Shown: positions 1 through 12,789, counted from the first letter of the stretch. The stretch: DNA of 64,000 bases from Diphasiastrum complanatum (GCA_029204225.1 CM055111.1:43836815-43900814), one strand, 5' to 3'. Program-made: numbers and translations. The notes: generated by a model not told the origin, from the sequence alone.

Positions 1-117
1 AGTAACGCTTTTGTTTGTAACTGTTCTAATAAGAAGAAAAACCATAAAGAATCGTAACTAAAGAAGAGGTAAAGAAATCAAAGAACCATGTTCACAGATT
101 TAGAGAGTCTGTGAACA
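1..117 (+). repeat. 3' end of an LTR of a Tat/Athila-like Ty3/gypsy element
   Basis: These 117 bases match, in reverse complement, the outer end of the full LTR at 50684-51753, differing at only a few positions. The end is a near-palindrome: TGTTCACAGA at 89-98 pairs with TCTGTGAACA at 108-117. Gag and pol remains of the same element follow on the plus strand, so this is the end of its 5' LTR. The rest of the LTR lies outside the window. Confidence 0.8.
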
Positions 118-136
118 TTTGACGCCATTCCACAGC
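118..136 (+). promoter_or_regulatory. Putative primer-binding site of the left gypsy element
   Basis: The bases directly after the LTR end, TTTGACGCCATTCC, are in the right place for a primer-binding site. They loosely resemble the TGGCGCC-type site used by Tat/Athila elements but carry mismatches. The position is the main argument. Confidence 0.4.
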
Positions 137-375
137 TACACAAATGTTAAACCACGCCATATCTCTTTCATCTGTGTTGCAAAACAATCGCCCTGAGATC
201 TCCTACACATTCATTACAGAGCCCCCCACTTCGGTCCTGACCGACGTGCTGCTCATTTCTCAACCAGGGTCTCACAATCCTTACCAAGCCGAGCTCCACG
301 ACTCAAGTCTGGACCGGACCGCTACCTACTACCTCTCGACCAAGCCACTACTTCAATATCCTGACATGTCCTGAG

Positions 376-1036
376 TTTCACCTCAACCGATGTTCATCGT
401 TCAAATCTCAACCGGAGGCCACAATCAGATCTCAACCGACACCTTCTATTGACATCTCAACTGACGGCCTACTTCAATCTCGACCAACAGCCTCCATCCC
501 ACTCTCAACCCACGGTCTCGCGACAGATCTAGAACGACAACCTCGTGTCAGATCTCGACCGATAGCCTTCGTCCCACTCTCGACCGATGCTCTCGAGACA
601 GATCTCGACCGACAACCTCGTGTTAGAACTCGAGTGACAACCTCCGTTCAAATCTCAACCGGAGGCTACACTCAGATCTCAACCAATGCCTTCTATTGAC
701 ATCTCAACCGACGGCCTACTTCAATCTCGACCGACAGCCTCCGTCCAACTCTCGATCAACGCTCTCATGACAGATCTCGACGACAACCTCGTGTCAGATC
801 TCGACCGACAGCCTCCGTCCCACTCTCAACCAACGCTCTCAAGACAAATCTCGACCGACAACCTCATGTCAGATCTCGACCGATAGCCTCCGTCTCAATC
901 TCAACCGATGACCTTGCGTCAGCACTCAACCGACGACCTCCCATCAGATCTCGATCGACGACCTCGTGTCAGCTCTCAACCGACGTCCTCGCGTCAGTTC
1001 TCGACCGACGGATTCTCTCAGCTCTCAACCGATCCT
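376..1036 (+). repeat. Minisatellite in the leader of the left gypsy element
   Basis: About 650 bases consist of imperfect copies of a roughly 25-30 base unit built around GATCTCGACCGACAACCTC and variants. A higher order is visible: the block starting near 399 recurs near 646, a period of about 247 bases. The array lies between the primer site and gag, where Ogre/Tat-type elements often carry tandem repeats. One more unit, CATCTCAACCGACACC, appears near 4656 just before the 3' ORF. Short ORFs across the array are by-products of the repeat. Confidence 0.85.
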
Positions 1037-1121
1037 TAGAACATCCAGTCCATATACAAATTCTGCACCGTGGGAATACATTCACCAATTTACACAATCC
1101 TACGATACTCTACAAGTTGTT

Positions 1122-2250
1122 ATGGATCGCCCTTACGATCCGAATTCTACGAAGGACTATCCACCAGAAATGGTCTCCCTATCCACCGAACAAGCTCAAT
1201 TTAACAGAAATTCCTAGATGAAATCCCAAATCCAAGAGCCATCCACCAACCCATTCGACAGATGGGAACCCATGCGTTATGAAGCTCCATATGAACGACC
1301 ACATTTTCATGCTGCCGAATCTTCACATGCACGAGCTCACTTAAACGGAACTGTTGCGAATAATGTTCCATTTACTAAAAAAATGTACCCCAAAGCTAGA
1401 TTTACCTAAGTACAATAGTAACACTGATCCTCAAAGATTTCTTCAAGTCTTTGAGAACGCAGGTGACTTCTATGGAGAGACATCACCGGAAGCCATGGTA
1501 CAGCTCTTTTCAATGACCATGATCGATCACGCACGGGAGTGGTTTTTTAACCTTGATCGTGAAGATAAACGTGACTGGTCACTCTTGAAGGAGGCCTTTA
1601 TCAAACGCTTCAAGCCATTTCGCTTGATAGAAAGTCCTTTTGTCAAGCTAAGTAACATCAAAATGACAAAAGACGAGAAAGTACGTGACTATATTGAACG
1701 ATTTAAAAGATTAAAAAGTCAGGTACAAGAACAACCCACTAAGCCTATGCTCATAATTTGGTTCCTCGTTGGACTCCCACGATGGATACGATGTGAACTT
1801 CGTTCCAATGATGAATATACATCATTGAAACAAGCCATGTCTGACACCATTCGAGAGGAAGATGATGTCGATGAACCACGTGAACGGAGAGCACATCGTG
1901 CTGTCCAAGAAGCTCGACCAAACGACGAAACTCGAGAACAATTGTGGAAAACACAGATGGAGTTGCTTAACCAGCAACACCAACAACAGATGGGGAAACT
2001 CACCCAAGAGTTTCAAAACACTCTTAAGTCTATCCAGAGTTCGATGCCGGGTCAGTTACCCACTGGCCAAATCCACCATAGACGAGAGAACACGTGGTGC
2101 CCTCACTATCGAGGTGCACACACTGGCAATGAGTGCACTTCATACCAACCGGTCCCAGATACGTCCTTGATCAAATGTGAAATTTGCAACTTTATGGGGC
2201 ATACCTCTCTTTATTGCTATTATAACCCGAGGAACCAACCTCACAACTAG
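1122..2250 (+). pseudogene. Ty3/gypsy gag, broken
   Basis: This is the capsid and nucleocapsid polyprotein of the left gypsy element. It reads from an ATG at 1122, has a TAG stop at 1215-1217, and shifts frame near 1400 into a frame open to 2250. The second part has the retrotransposon gag core, with REWFFNLDRE and LLKEAFIKRFKPF, followed by a Gln-rich stretch. It ends in a CCHC zinc knuckle (CEICNFMGHTSLYC, C-X2-C-X4-H-X4-C) at about 2178-2219. A Pro/Gln-rich tail continues with stops to about 2600. The stop and frameshift make it non-functional. The family call is firm; the exact lineage is inferred from pol. Confidence 0.85.
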
Positions 2251-2599
2251 TCAGGAGGACATACTCAACCTCCTCGACAACCATTTGTTTCACAAAACCA
2301 ACACACGCACTACCAACCATGAAACAACCAAGTCCATATACAAGAGTTGCCCAAACAACCTAGACACGAACCTCAACCACAGTTGGCACTCTTAGGACCA
2401 CCTCCAAGAGACAACCAGATCTAGGACCACAAAAACATAGAAATCCTCGAGAGTCTACACAAACACATCTTGTTGAAAATTCTTACGATCAATCCTATCA
2501 TCAAGATACAACACTTCCATCTGCTAGTTCTCAACATTATCAAACCGACAACTCATGCTCGTGCAAACGAGATGAGTATTCAACACCACCAGAAAATCC

Positions 2600-4417
2600 A
2601 ACACAACTAGCCATCCAAGATGAGGAGTTGAAAACAGCCCTCACCACGGCTCACATACTCCGCTCGCCAGATTACACGAAAGAGTTCCATGTGCATACTG
2701 ACGCAAGTAAGTATGCCATTGGAGGTCTTCTTGTGCAATCGGACGAGTATGGCAAAGACTTTCCCATACGTTTCTTGAACAGGCAACTGGTGCCTGCTGA
2801 AGTAAACTATACAACTACCGAGAGAGAAGCATTGGCAATGGTCTATGTGGTACAACAACTATGACATTATTTATTAGGCCAAACATTTGCATTCTACACA
2901 GACCATCAAGCACTTCTATATATTGTTAATAAGTCTTGTAAGACGGGACGAATAGCTCGATGGCTGCTGATTTTGGAGGAATTGCATTTCCGTGTAGTCG
3001 TTCGGAAAGGGACCCAACATTTCATGGCGGACCACCTTTCCAGACTACCAAGTGCTGAAAAAGCAACTGCACCAGTCAACGATGATCTTCTTGATGCATG
3101 TCTTTTTCAGATCGATGCTACACCCTTATGGGCTGAGGAGATCACTCAGTTCCTCACAACATGCAGACTTAAAGAAGGCCTGAGTACAATGAAAAAAAAA
3201 AACTCTACTAAAAGCAGCACCCTTTCAGTTAATAGTGGGACAACTTTACAAAAGGGGCATTGACGGCATTATTCGACAATGTGCTTATGAATCTGAGATA
3301 CGACCGATAATATCTCAGGCTCATGAGGGCATTGAGGGTGGCCACTTTTCTGCTGAAGCCACAACAAAGATTATCCTTCGAGCAGGATTGTGGTGGCCAT
3401 CTTTGTTTAAAGACACGTTTGTTGTCATTAAAGCGTGTGATGTCTGTCAACGAGCAAAGAAAAATACCAAAGCAGACTTCACACCACTGACTCCCATTAT
3501 AGAAGGCGAAGCCTTCCATAAGTGGGGGATTGACTTTGTTGGACCAATTAGTCCAGCAGCAAAACACCCCCAAGCTCGCTACATCCTCACAGCCACAGAT
3601 TACGCCACTAAGTGGGTTGAGGCTCGAGCAACGAAGGACGCCAACGCAAAAACAGTCGCACGTTTTCTTTACGAAAACATTATTACACGTTTTGGCTGTC
3701 CCATAGAGCTAGTTAGTGATCGTGGCACGCATTTTTTAAATGTTGTCGTTGATAACCTCCTACGCCATTACCTTGTTGTTCACAGGAAAAAGTACACCGT
3801 ACTACCCTGGATGTAATGGCCAAGCTGAATAAACTAATAAGACGATATGTAAAATTTTGATTAAGATAGTTGAAACTAGTCATTCTGATTGAGAAACAAA
3901 ACTTTTCTCAGCTGTTTGGGCTTATCGCACCACCCCGAAGAAAGCCACTGGGTGGGTTACCCCTTTGCACTTAGTATATGGTCAAGAGGCGGTAATGCCA
4001 GTAGAATTTTTAGTCCCATCATTACGAGTCATGGAAGTTTTTTCAACAGATCTCTGTGAAAAAGCTGCATTCGAACAACAACTCAAAAACAGGCTATTTA
4101 CGTTAGCCCAGTTATGCAAGACGAGACTAATATCTTATCACGCACAACTAGTTAACAAACGACGCCAAAAGGCCTGGCATGACCGTCACCTGTGCAATAA
4201 AGATCTACACTTAGGTGACAGGGTGTTTCTTTATACATCAAAGAAGCACCCCGGCAAATTGAAGTTCAGAAGTGAGGAGCCGTACGTTATCAATAAAATC
4301 TTTCCTAATGGTGCAGTCCAATTGCAAACACTTGACGGCATACTCCTAGACACTATCGTAAATGGTGGTCGTCTGCGGTGGTATTACAAAGAGTTGTTCT
4401 TTGTTGATCCAATTTAG
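2600..4417 (+). pseudogene. Ty3/gypsy RNase H and integrase, RT deleted
   Basis: The frame starts at the connection before RNase H (ELKTALTTAHILRSPDY) and carries RNase H motifs such as HTDASKYAIGG and ADHLSRLP. Protease and reverse transcriptase are missing between the gag tail and this point, a deletion of several hundred codons. Integrase follows: a zinc-binding part ending in CDVCQRAKKNT, then a catalytic core with WGIDFVGPISPA and ELVSDRGTHF. There is a stop at 2862 after VVQQL and frame breaks near 3200 and 3820. The C-terminal part (3965-4417), with GDRVFLY, PGKLKFR and NGGRLRWYY, has no chromodomain and fits Tat/Athila integrases. Confidence 0.87.
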
Positions 4418-4706
4418 CATCTTTTTCCTAGTATATATTCCACATTTCTCTTTATTTTATTATTTTTATTTTTATTTTATTTCCTTGCTTGTAATTCTTG
4501 TTTTGCATGCCTATTTTTCACCTACTTCCTTCTTGATACTTCATACCATTACTTTGGTACTTTCTATGCATTCTCTTTTTCGTGTACATATTCATGGGTC
4601 ATGGGTGTTCTAGATCAACAAAGGATAGCAACCGATGCCTAATAACCCTGTCTGACATCTCAACCGACACCTTTTTTCCAGATTTTGTTTTCCCAGTTTC
4701 TTCATC

Positions 4707-5677
4707 ATGTCTACCAACCCTGCGTCCAGTTCTGATGACCCTGAAGCCAATAAGCTCGACATCCAATTGTCCAAATTGGATATTACAGAAATGCAACACT
4801 GGTACCAACAGACAGCAGCTTTCTTTCAAGCAATTGAGTTCCAGATGTCTGTCCTAACGGGGTATCAAAGCCCCTATCTCGTGGATATGATCTACGCCAA
4901 CTACAATGCTACAGCAAGGTCGTGTCAACTAATAGTTCCTCTTGTGAGGAACTATGTTTACAACCTATCATTTGCACCGGCCGACTTGCAACCTTTTGGA
5001 TTCCCAAGAGGACCCAATGCTGTCACGAGGACACTTAAAAACATTGAGCAGACAGCGTATTTCAAATTCATTGACCCATCCGTGGCCAAGTGGAAAAACA
5101 AGGACGGGTATCGAGTCGAAACAAGCAATGACCCCCACCTACAAGCGGCATGTGTGTACTTGACAAAGTGCACACAACGACCACGAACCAAGTTGCAGAG
5201 GGTACCCATGTCCCTGTTTCACATGATGGCAGATTCACGACTACATGCCCAGAACCTCTATGATTGGGTACAATTTGTTTCGAACTGTCTTCATGAGTGC
5301 ATTAAGAACAAGCAGTAGTCAACAGTACTCGGATCTCTCTTGACAAATATCACTCTTCACCAAGTACAGAACGGGCCCAAGCTCCTCCAACACCTGCAGC
5401 TTGCGGACAAGGCATGGGACATTCCCATCGAGCAACAAAAGTCCAAGCGTGCACGATCACGGGCTACCTCCCCATCGGATCCCAACCTAAAAGGATCAAC
5501 ACAAGTATACTCCCACTAGTACGGAGGCAAACAAGCCAACGACCGGATCCACCAGCAGCTGCAACATCCGAAGCTAAAGAGGCCGATGTGGGCCCTTCCC
5601 TTTTAGGACTTTCTAACGAGACCAATCCACGTCCGAAATTACTCCTAACACTCAATTCAACAATCCAAACACGGTGA
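4707..5677 (+). pseudogene. Extra 3' ORF of the left gypsy element, truncated by a stop
   Basis: An ATG at 4707 opens 203 codons ending at a TAG at 5316-5318. In the same frame, coding-like sequence resumes after the stop (roughly 5319-5480), and the matching composition ends near 5677, where AT-rich DNA begins. It lies about 290 bases after integrase, where Tat and Athila elements carry an additional ORF. The protein is soluble-looking, with no membrane segment or signal peptide, and shows no motif I recognise. It does not visibly resemble the 3' ORF of the related element at 51.9-54.6 kb. No 3' LTR follows, so the element is cut off here. Confidence 0.55.
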
Positions 5678-8074
5678 TTTTTTAAAATTATGGAATCAAA
5701 TTTTGGTAAAGGATCCATAAAGCTTTTTGGAATCTCATATGAACTTAACTCAATGAGTATTTGATACAATGGTGAGAAATGCCCACAATTGGTCAGACAT
5801 GGTGGACTACATGTTTGTGTGTTGGGATGGGAATCATAGATTGACCAAGTAGTTGGAAGCCATCCGTGAAGAATTCTTGCATGGACATTAGCATGGGGGT
5901 GGTTGAGAGCCTATATTGGATTCCTAATAGTGATAGGGAGCACTTTTGATAAGTAGTGTATTTCTTAGTTATACTTTGTAACATTTCTTATGAACAATAT
6001 TCTGGCTAAATGATCTAGTACTTCTACCTATACATTTATTTTTTTGTTCTTGGATATATCACATCTATGTAATTTGGTTTAGAAATAATTATGTGGCTTA
6101 TACAAATCTTATTGAAAAAGAGATATCTTCCATATGAATGAATGAGAGAAGAATGAGAGAGATGGATTTCTCTCACGCTTATAGCCTATTTATAACAGCC
6201 TCTTGCCCTATTTGGATGTTCTTGATCAACTTATAAGTTTCTAGATCTTTACCAAAAACCTGGATCTAACATGACTAGATCCAATGCATGTATTTGAACC
6301 AATATGAAGAGTCTATATGCGACCTTATCAACTTGCCTAATTGTCAAAAATAATAAATCCACTATCTTTAGGCCTTATTAACTATATAAAATCTCTCTAA
6401 GATGAAAACGCATATTGGCCTCAAAATTGCCAATTAAACTCATCTTAACTAAAGTAAACTAGTTGATATTTTTAACATATAATATACGAACCTTGAGGCA
6501 CAAAAATACCCAAAAACCGCACCTATGTAACCCTACATTAATATGCACACTAGGCTACTTTAAATAAACACTATAATCCCATCACTTTTCCTCTGTTTGA
6601 AAACCTTCCCAATCTTTCATAGCTGATATTTCTTTAGCACCTCCCAATACAAAAATATGTACCTATCTTTCAAAACCACCACCTCTACCTGCCAGTAACT
6701 GAAACACCACAACACAATTTCTTACGACCTTCTCGACTAGCATTTTGCGAAGGCGGCAGGCCCCTTGTGGCTTGCCACTATCCCTTGTTTATACTCTAAG
6801 AGTAAAAAAAAGACTCCTTGTGTACTAATCTACTGTTTCTTCTCCCCTCAAATAAAGACGTTCAAAGGTCATGCTTGAGGAGCAAGAGATATCACCACAA
6901 ACAGCTAACCTTATCACGCGCAATCAACCAGCAGATGAACATCCTGCATTAATAAAGGAGTCAGACGCTCAACATGCTTCTCTGCAGAGAAATGTCCACT
7001 TAATTCGCAATCAACTCATTTGTCCTTTGAGACAAATATGAGCTATTACCACAAGCTCACTTACCAAAAAAAAAAAGATCCACCTGCTATAATCTGCCAT
7101 GTGGTTTCTGTGCATGCACACTATTCAACCCTCCACAAAGGTCCACACCATAAGTTTTCAAACCACCACCAAATTGAAGCCTTTAACGTTGACTTTCTTC
7201 AAAACTCCATTGACCGACCTCAACACATAGTATTGCCTTTCAAGTTTGGATTCACGCAATGTTGCGGAGTCCTTTCAAAGTCAAGAGGAAGAGGAAAGTG
7301 CTCTTCATCAAGACAACAAATACATGCCAACATACACCAACCAAAGTCTCACTGGAACAATGTTGGTAAAAATGCATTTACAGCAGAGTTGCAGAAATAT
7401 TCTGCATAGAGAAAATGGAGCTCGACCTGTCTGCATATGCAAAAAAACACCTTCAAAATGCAAAAACAACCCTGAAAAGTGGGTCCTTTTGTTAATGCAA
7501 GCAAACAGTAACAAAGAGCTGGATCGAGATTTGAGTGTATCATGTTGCTTGTCAACTGGTGATAGCATTTATTCATTTTGCCCAACATAGATTTAGTTTA
7601 CAATCATACTGGTCTGGTTCCACAGCATTTGACAAATGCGAAGAAACTCATAGGCATCAGAAGGTATATCAATTGAAGAAAAAGAATCAAAATATAAAAA
7701 GCTTCTCCATATGCTTTTAGGACTTTTGCATTACAACAACAATTGGCCACATCTATGTAGGCCTCTTGTGCAGTTGACTCTTGATTTGGTATCCTAATAA
7801 TAAGCTAAATTCAACTGGACACCAAGCAAAAGTCCTTAAAGAACTGGGAACTGAGCTAAGAAACCAACTTCTCCACCCTGTCTAATTTTCATTAGAAACT
7901 TCCAGCTTTAAAACATGAAAATTGAAGACATAGCTGTCTTTGATGAAATGTCCAACACAAGATCACTTCTGACATATATATACCATAGCTTGACCTTCAC
8001 CCACACTAAGAAAAAGAACAATAGCAACTCAACTCATGTACAAAGCCACCACACACTGCAACTATCACAAATCC
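5678..8074 (+). other. Non-coding interval downstream of the TPR gene
   Basis: About 2.4 kb of AT-rich DNA. A stretch near 6110-6480 is related to 23100-23590 and is listed separately. Overlapping open frames at 7020-7590 lack recognisable domains and are most likely chance. I see no RNA gene or other retroelement domain. Confidence 0.5.
6110..6480 (+). repeat. Dispersed repeat, related to 23100-23590
   Basis: Both places share the same order of short matches: a run of GAGAGA, then TTTATAACAG, then CCTATTTGG, and about 200 bases on TGGCCTCAA followed by a similar AATT-rich tail. The similarity is by eye and imperfect. At 23.1 kb the same sequence interrupts a longer repeat, which suggests a separate mobile piece, possibly LTR-derived. 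Confidence 0.45.
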
Positions 8075-8080
8075 TTTATT
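8075..8080 (-). terminator. Candidate polyadenylation signal of the TPR gene
   Basis: AATAAA on the minus strand, about 105 bases beyond the stop codon at 8186. It is the nearest canonical hexamer in a plausible position. Plant signals are loose, so this is only a candidate. Confidence 0.35.
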
Positions 8081-8185
8081 GTCTCTGATAACTAAGCCTA
8101 AGTCAAGAACAACAATCACATACTTTTTAACTTGTAAAAAAGTTCAAAAACATTTGTTTCTTGAATAAAAACTCAGCAGTTTATC

Positions 8186-8758
8186 TCAATGGTTTATAGC
8201 TCTAAGTCCAATAGTTCGCAATCGGTATCTGTACTGTGGCTCAGAATCCTCGTCACTTTCATCATCACTGACATCATCTCCTAAGCCACTCCATCGAGAA
8301 TAATCAATTCCTGTATGCCCTTTCGGCTTTGGAATAGCTTCCCATCCTTTTGAATGTAAAGCTGCACCTTCAGTTGATATAGGTATTTTGTTGTCTGATA
8401 CAGGTGACTTTGAACAAAGAGCAGAGCCTTTCGAATTTGATACTGCACCTTCTTTCTGAGCTGTCGTTGTACTGGGAGAACTTTGGTCAATTGGAAACTC
8501 TGGTGGAAAATCTTTTTGGCTTCTTTGTGAAGAAAACTCGTTGTCCCCTCGAGACATAGCAGATTTAGGTGACCTTGGAGTTGCGGTCCCGCCCTTTGGC
8601 TGTGCTGCTCTGCTTCGATCTGTACTTGAAAAATTATGTGTCACATTCTTGGATAGCTGAGACACAGTGGTTGTCTCAAAGGAAGGGATCTTTCGGTCCA
8701 CTCTAGGCGATTCAGGTGGAAGTGATTCATTTTCTGCCTCAGGGATAGGTGCCAAGGC
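8186..8758 (-). CDS. TPR gene exon 3 (residues 130-319)
   Basis: Begins after the acceptor TGTAAAG (8760-8759) with ALAPIPEAENES and ends at TGA 8188-8186. The intron before it (8759-8952) is 194 bases, a normal plant size. The open frame extends upstream into the intron to 8833, but those 25 residues are intronic. It carries the Ser/Pro-rich linker, the KGWEAIPKPKGH block and the acidic tail. Confidence 0.92.
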   Translation of the reverse strand, partial: ALAPIPEAENESLPPESPRVDRKIPSFETTTVSQLSKNVTHNFSSTDRSRAAQPKGGTATPRSPKSAMSRGDNEFSSQRSQKDFPPEFPIDQSSPSTTTAQKEGAVSNSKGSALCSKSPVSDNKIPISTEGAALHSKGWEAIPKPKGHTGIDYSRWSGLGDDVSDDESDEDSEPQYRYRLRTIGLRAINH

Positions 8759-11700
8759 CTTTACAGGGAGAAAAAGACTCCAAGTTAATTCTACTAGTAT
8801 CTGTACGCATACACTGAACAACCTCACCCACAAACAGTTAATTTGTCATCTGATACCAAGACGCTTACTTATAACTGTCAAAGTAAACTAGGTAGCACCA
8901 AGAATTACTTTGAAAGTGATGAATTTTAGCATAGCTGAATTGGCAACTTTACCAGCTGTGTTCTTAACCGTCCTTGGAACTCCCTGTAGACTTCTGATGT
9001 AGGGTTTAGCGTGAGCAGTCGATTTACATCAAACAAAGCAGAATGATAATCTTTCAGGGCAACCAATGTTTGGGCCCTAAGCATAAGAGCACCCTTATGA
9101 TTATAATCGAGTTCTAATATCGCACTGCACTCCTCTGCAGCCTAAATGAGAAAAAGCAAATTATCAAATTATAGGCTAAAACTCCAAAATCAAGCTAGAT
9201 CATAGCCACATTCTTGCAGAATAGCTTCAAAAATAAATATTCCACATCAAGGAAGAGCAGACATGATTGGGATGGCCCACATTTTAGCTATTAAAAAAAT
9301 TGTAAATGGATTCCTAAGCTCTTCCACTCTAGATGATGACAAAAAGTTTGTCTTGCAGTGAGGAAGAAGCTTCTGATATCCCAATAGTTCACTGCTGCTG
9401 GTACTGTCATATCCCAGTAGTTCACTGCTGCTGGTACTGCCATACCATTGTTAAATACATGCAAATAAGATGAGGCTCTGTCTTGAGCCTCAATCAGCTA
9501 CATATGGACAAAGCATAGCTCTTTAAAACTTAGAAACAGGTGAAAGTGCATTTTAGGTCAGACTAGCAAACTGAATGTAGTTCAGGAAATCCACTATTCT
9601 AAGAACCTGTAGGACAGAACCTTTTTACTTTCAAAGAGAGTGTCAAAGAGAAAAACCGGTGAGTGTCAGGTAACAATTATGTCCCCCAGAAGAACCAGGA
9701 TCTAATCAACCTCTGAATTTGAAAAGATTCATCCTAGAATTGAGTCAACTTTGAAAGAGCTGCAGCTCATTAATTTCGCCAGGCACTGAGGTCTTAGCCT
9801 TGAACAGATGTTACTTAGCAGAAAAAGTAGCTTTTGAAGAGGATTTTCTGCAGCAAGAAAGCCCCATACCTCTCCGTTAACGGCAGAGGCCCTCTATGCA
9901 TCTGCAAGCCCATTAAGGTCTAGTTGAGGCTGTAAAAGTCAGAAGAAAACTGATTCTAAAAAGTCGCAATTTCATCCATGGATGTTTATATGTTTGTAAT
10001 ACAGGAATACAGGAGTGAGGGAGGCTCTCTGAATACATTCTCATTTCACATGATATTTCACTTGTACACATCACTTGAGCCTCTTCACAGCCATGTGCAT
10101 TCTTTATTCTTCATATATATTATAGGATGCCTTAAATTGTCAATATACAGTCATCATTCGCTCACAAGTTTGAATTTACAAAGGGGCCACTCAAAATCTT
10201 TATTGTCCCTTAAGAGCAAGGGTTCCTGGTTTGTGGGTTGTGGGTTGTGTGTTTGCAGTGGTATCAGAGCAAAGTTGCAGACCAAGGAACAAATATCAGT
10301 GACTTAAATGACAACAGAAGTAGAGCCAGTGGGAGAAACATGCCAACCCAAAAGGATAAATAAGTTGGCAGAGTTCATAGACAGAAAGACAAAACCTGAC
10401 AACTTCGAAGAAAAATCACTCACTCAAACAAAGGAGATCTACCTGTTCAAGAAGCTTTTCAGCTTCTGTGTCATGTTCTGGCTCGATTACCAAGACTACC
10501 TCCTCCTTGGAAAGGTTCCAGGAATATAGAGATAATCAAAGAAAAAGTAGTCAAAGAGAAAGCACGATTGTATGCACTGACAAATGCAACAAGGAGAAAT
10601 ACTGTTCTCCAAGAAGTGAAGGCCTCATGTAGGTCAGGGGTCAATTGACCTGCATGAAAGGATGCTTTAAAGAAAAAATTACAAGATAAGATCGTTGCAT
10701 GGCCTATGCCAGCTGATTTGACAGCCCTTCGTTCTTTTCTTGCATTGGCAGTATTCTATAAAAAATATGTTAAAAAGTAATCCTATATAGCAGCACCTTT
10801 GACTGATTTGACTCAAAAGAACAGATTTGGTGAGTGGACTGAACTGCAATAAGCAAGCTTCGATCAGTTAAAGCAAGCTATTGCTGAGTGCGTCACTCTA
10901 AAGATTGTAGACCCTCAAAAGCCCTATGTTCTAGATACGGATGCGAGTGGCATTGTTGTGGGATCAGTGCTGATGCAGGAGGGAAGGCCTGTAGCCTTCA
11001 AGAGCAAGCGCATTTTCTATATGGATTAGAATGAGGTATTCACTGATCATGATCCCTTGGATACTTTTGTAAACAACCAGACCTTAGGCAAGCCAGATAG
11101 TCTGAGCTTATGCAGGAATTTCTAATGTAGATTCGGTACAAGAAAGGTGCCGAGAATCGTGTGGCAGATGCACTATCTTGTGTGGTGTATCAGAGGTCAT
11201 TTGTAGTCATTAAGAATGACTTATTGTCCAAGATGAGAAGGCTTAGCAAGAAGATCCTCACTGTCATGCCCACGACTGGTCTCGGGTAACGTGTCCACGC
11301 TAGAGATCAGTAGACCCACAACCCGTAAGTTAATTGTGACTATAAGGGATTTGGGGCCCTTATGTGTACATGGTCATAATTAATGGTTGTAGGCCTAAAC
11401 TCATGATGGTGGATTTGTATGGGTCTATCAGTGAGTCATTGGGGAACTGAATGACGTGGCCCAGAAGGTTTCCAGTGAGGTGCCACAGTGCACTACTAGT
11501 GGTGCATGGGCCTTGGAGGATATAAGTATACCTATTGGGCTCTCACTAGTGGATCCTTGATTGTGAGACTAGTAGCCGTATGCTGCTGGTGTGATGCCTT
11601 ACTCCTCTTTGACATTGATCCATAGCTTGGGGGCTAGATCCGTTTGATCTAGGTTTGGTTAGGTTGGTTTGTCCACCATCCGTTTCCCTTGTGTTGCTTG

Positions 11701-12750
11701 TTATCGGCATGCTTAGAATAGGATTCTTGGTTTAGGACTTTATATTGGTATCAAAGCCAGTTCTAAGCACGTTTTGCCATTGACTTGTGCTCAAGAAGGA
11801 ATCTCGAATTGTTGGGATTTTTCCGTTGCGTGATACGGAATCTCAACATTTTTTGAGGAATCGTTGGAGTAAGCAACAAGTGGTGAAAATTCGAATTCTT
11901 CACTTTGCAATTGGTTGTGGTAGGTGCACTACCAGGTACACAATCGATTCGGTTTTTAAGCACTTCAAATTGGTATTTAGGAAGTGAGTTTCGGTTTTCT
12001 TGGGTCACTTATGTTGCCAGTTACTTCATTTGGAGCACTTTTCCGTTTGCAATGGTTTCAATTATAGGTTATGCTGATTTTTTGCGGCTTCTTGAGAATC
12101 ACATAACGATAGTTTATGTGGTTGTTGTTGGGCTGTCTTTTGCTTTGTTGATTGACCCAGATTTGGCTTAAAATGCGATAAAAGCAGGGAAAGATGCTCA
12201 ATCGGTTACTAACTTCTTGCTGTGAGTGTTGGTGATTTCTTGCAGGGTTTGCATGGCGGTTTTTTGTTGATTCACAGAGTTATGCTGTGTTTTTCGCAAA
12301 CTAGCATTTTTTTTGCAGGCTTGTGTGAGTCAGTAAAGCCATCATAGTGATGGTATGGTTTACAGGAAAGCCCATCCTAAGTTACAGGAAGAGGCAACCT
12401 GCAAAACGTGGGTTTTGCAAAAATTTTGACAGCATAAACCTTGTTTTTCAGCTTTCTGAAAACGCTAGCTAATGTAAAATCTGCAAGAAATCAATGTGTA
12501 TGCAGGTACCAGTGCCAAGCAGCTGTAAAAGCGCCCTATTATCTTCGGTAATCTGCAAAAACAGCAGAGAATAGGTGTGGTAACTTCAAGAAGAAATGTT
12601 AAGCAAGAAAAACATAAAAAACAGCAAGTTTTTAGCCTCCAAATCGCGCTGCTCCTGTTGCCTGGAGTGCGCCCTGTCATTTCCTACCTGCAGGTAAAGG
12701 AGGGAGGAGGAGAGGGCAGAATTGTGCGCTTACCTTACCTCCCTCGCGGC

Positions 12751-12789
<39 letters not shown>

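Noticed and set aside
144-1217. Several short open frames at the left end
   Set aside because: Those at 144-886 lie in or beside the minisatellite leader and follow the repeat, not a protein; only the part from 1122 reads into gag.
7020-7590. Overlapping open frames of 129 and 114 codons
   Set aside because: No domain, no related sequence in the window and no matching splice pattern with the TPR gene; likely chance frames in non-coding DNA.
8759-8833. ATG at 8833 as the start of a separate 215-codon gene
   Set aside because: The first 25 codons lie in the 194-base intron; the real coding part starts at the acceptor at 8758 and joins exon 2 in phase.
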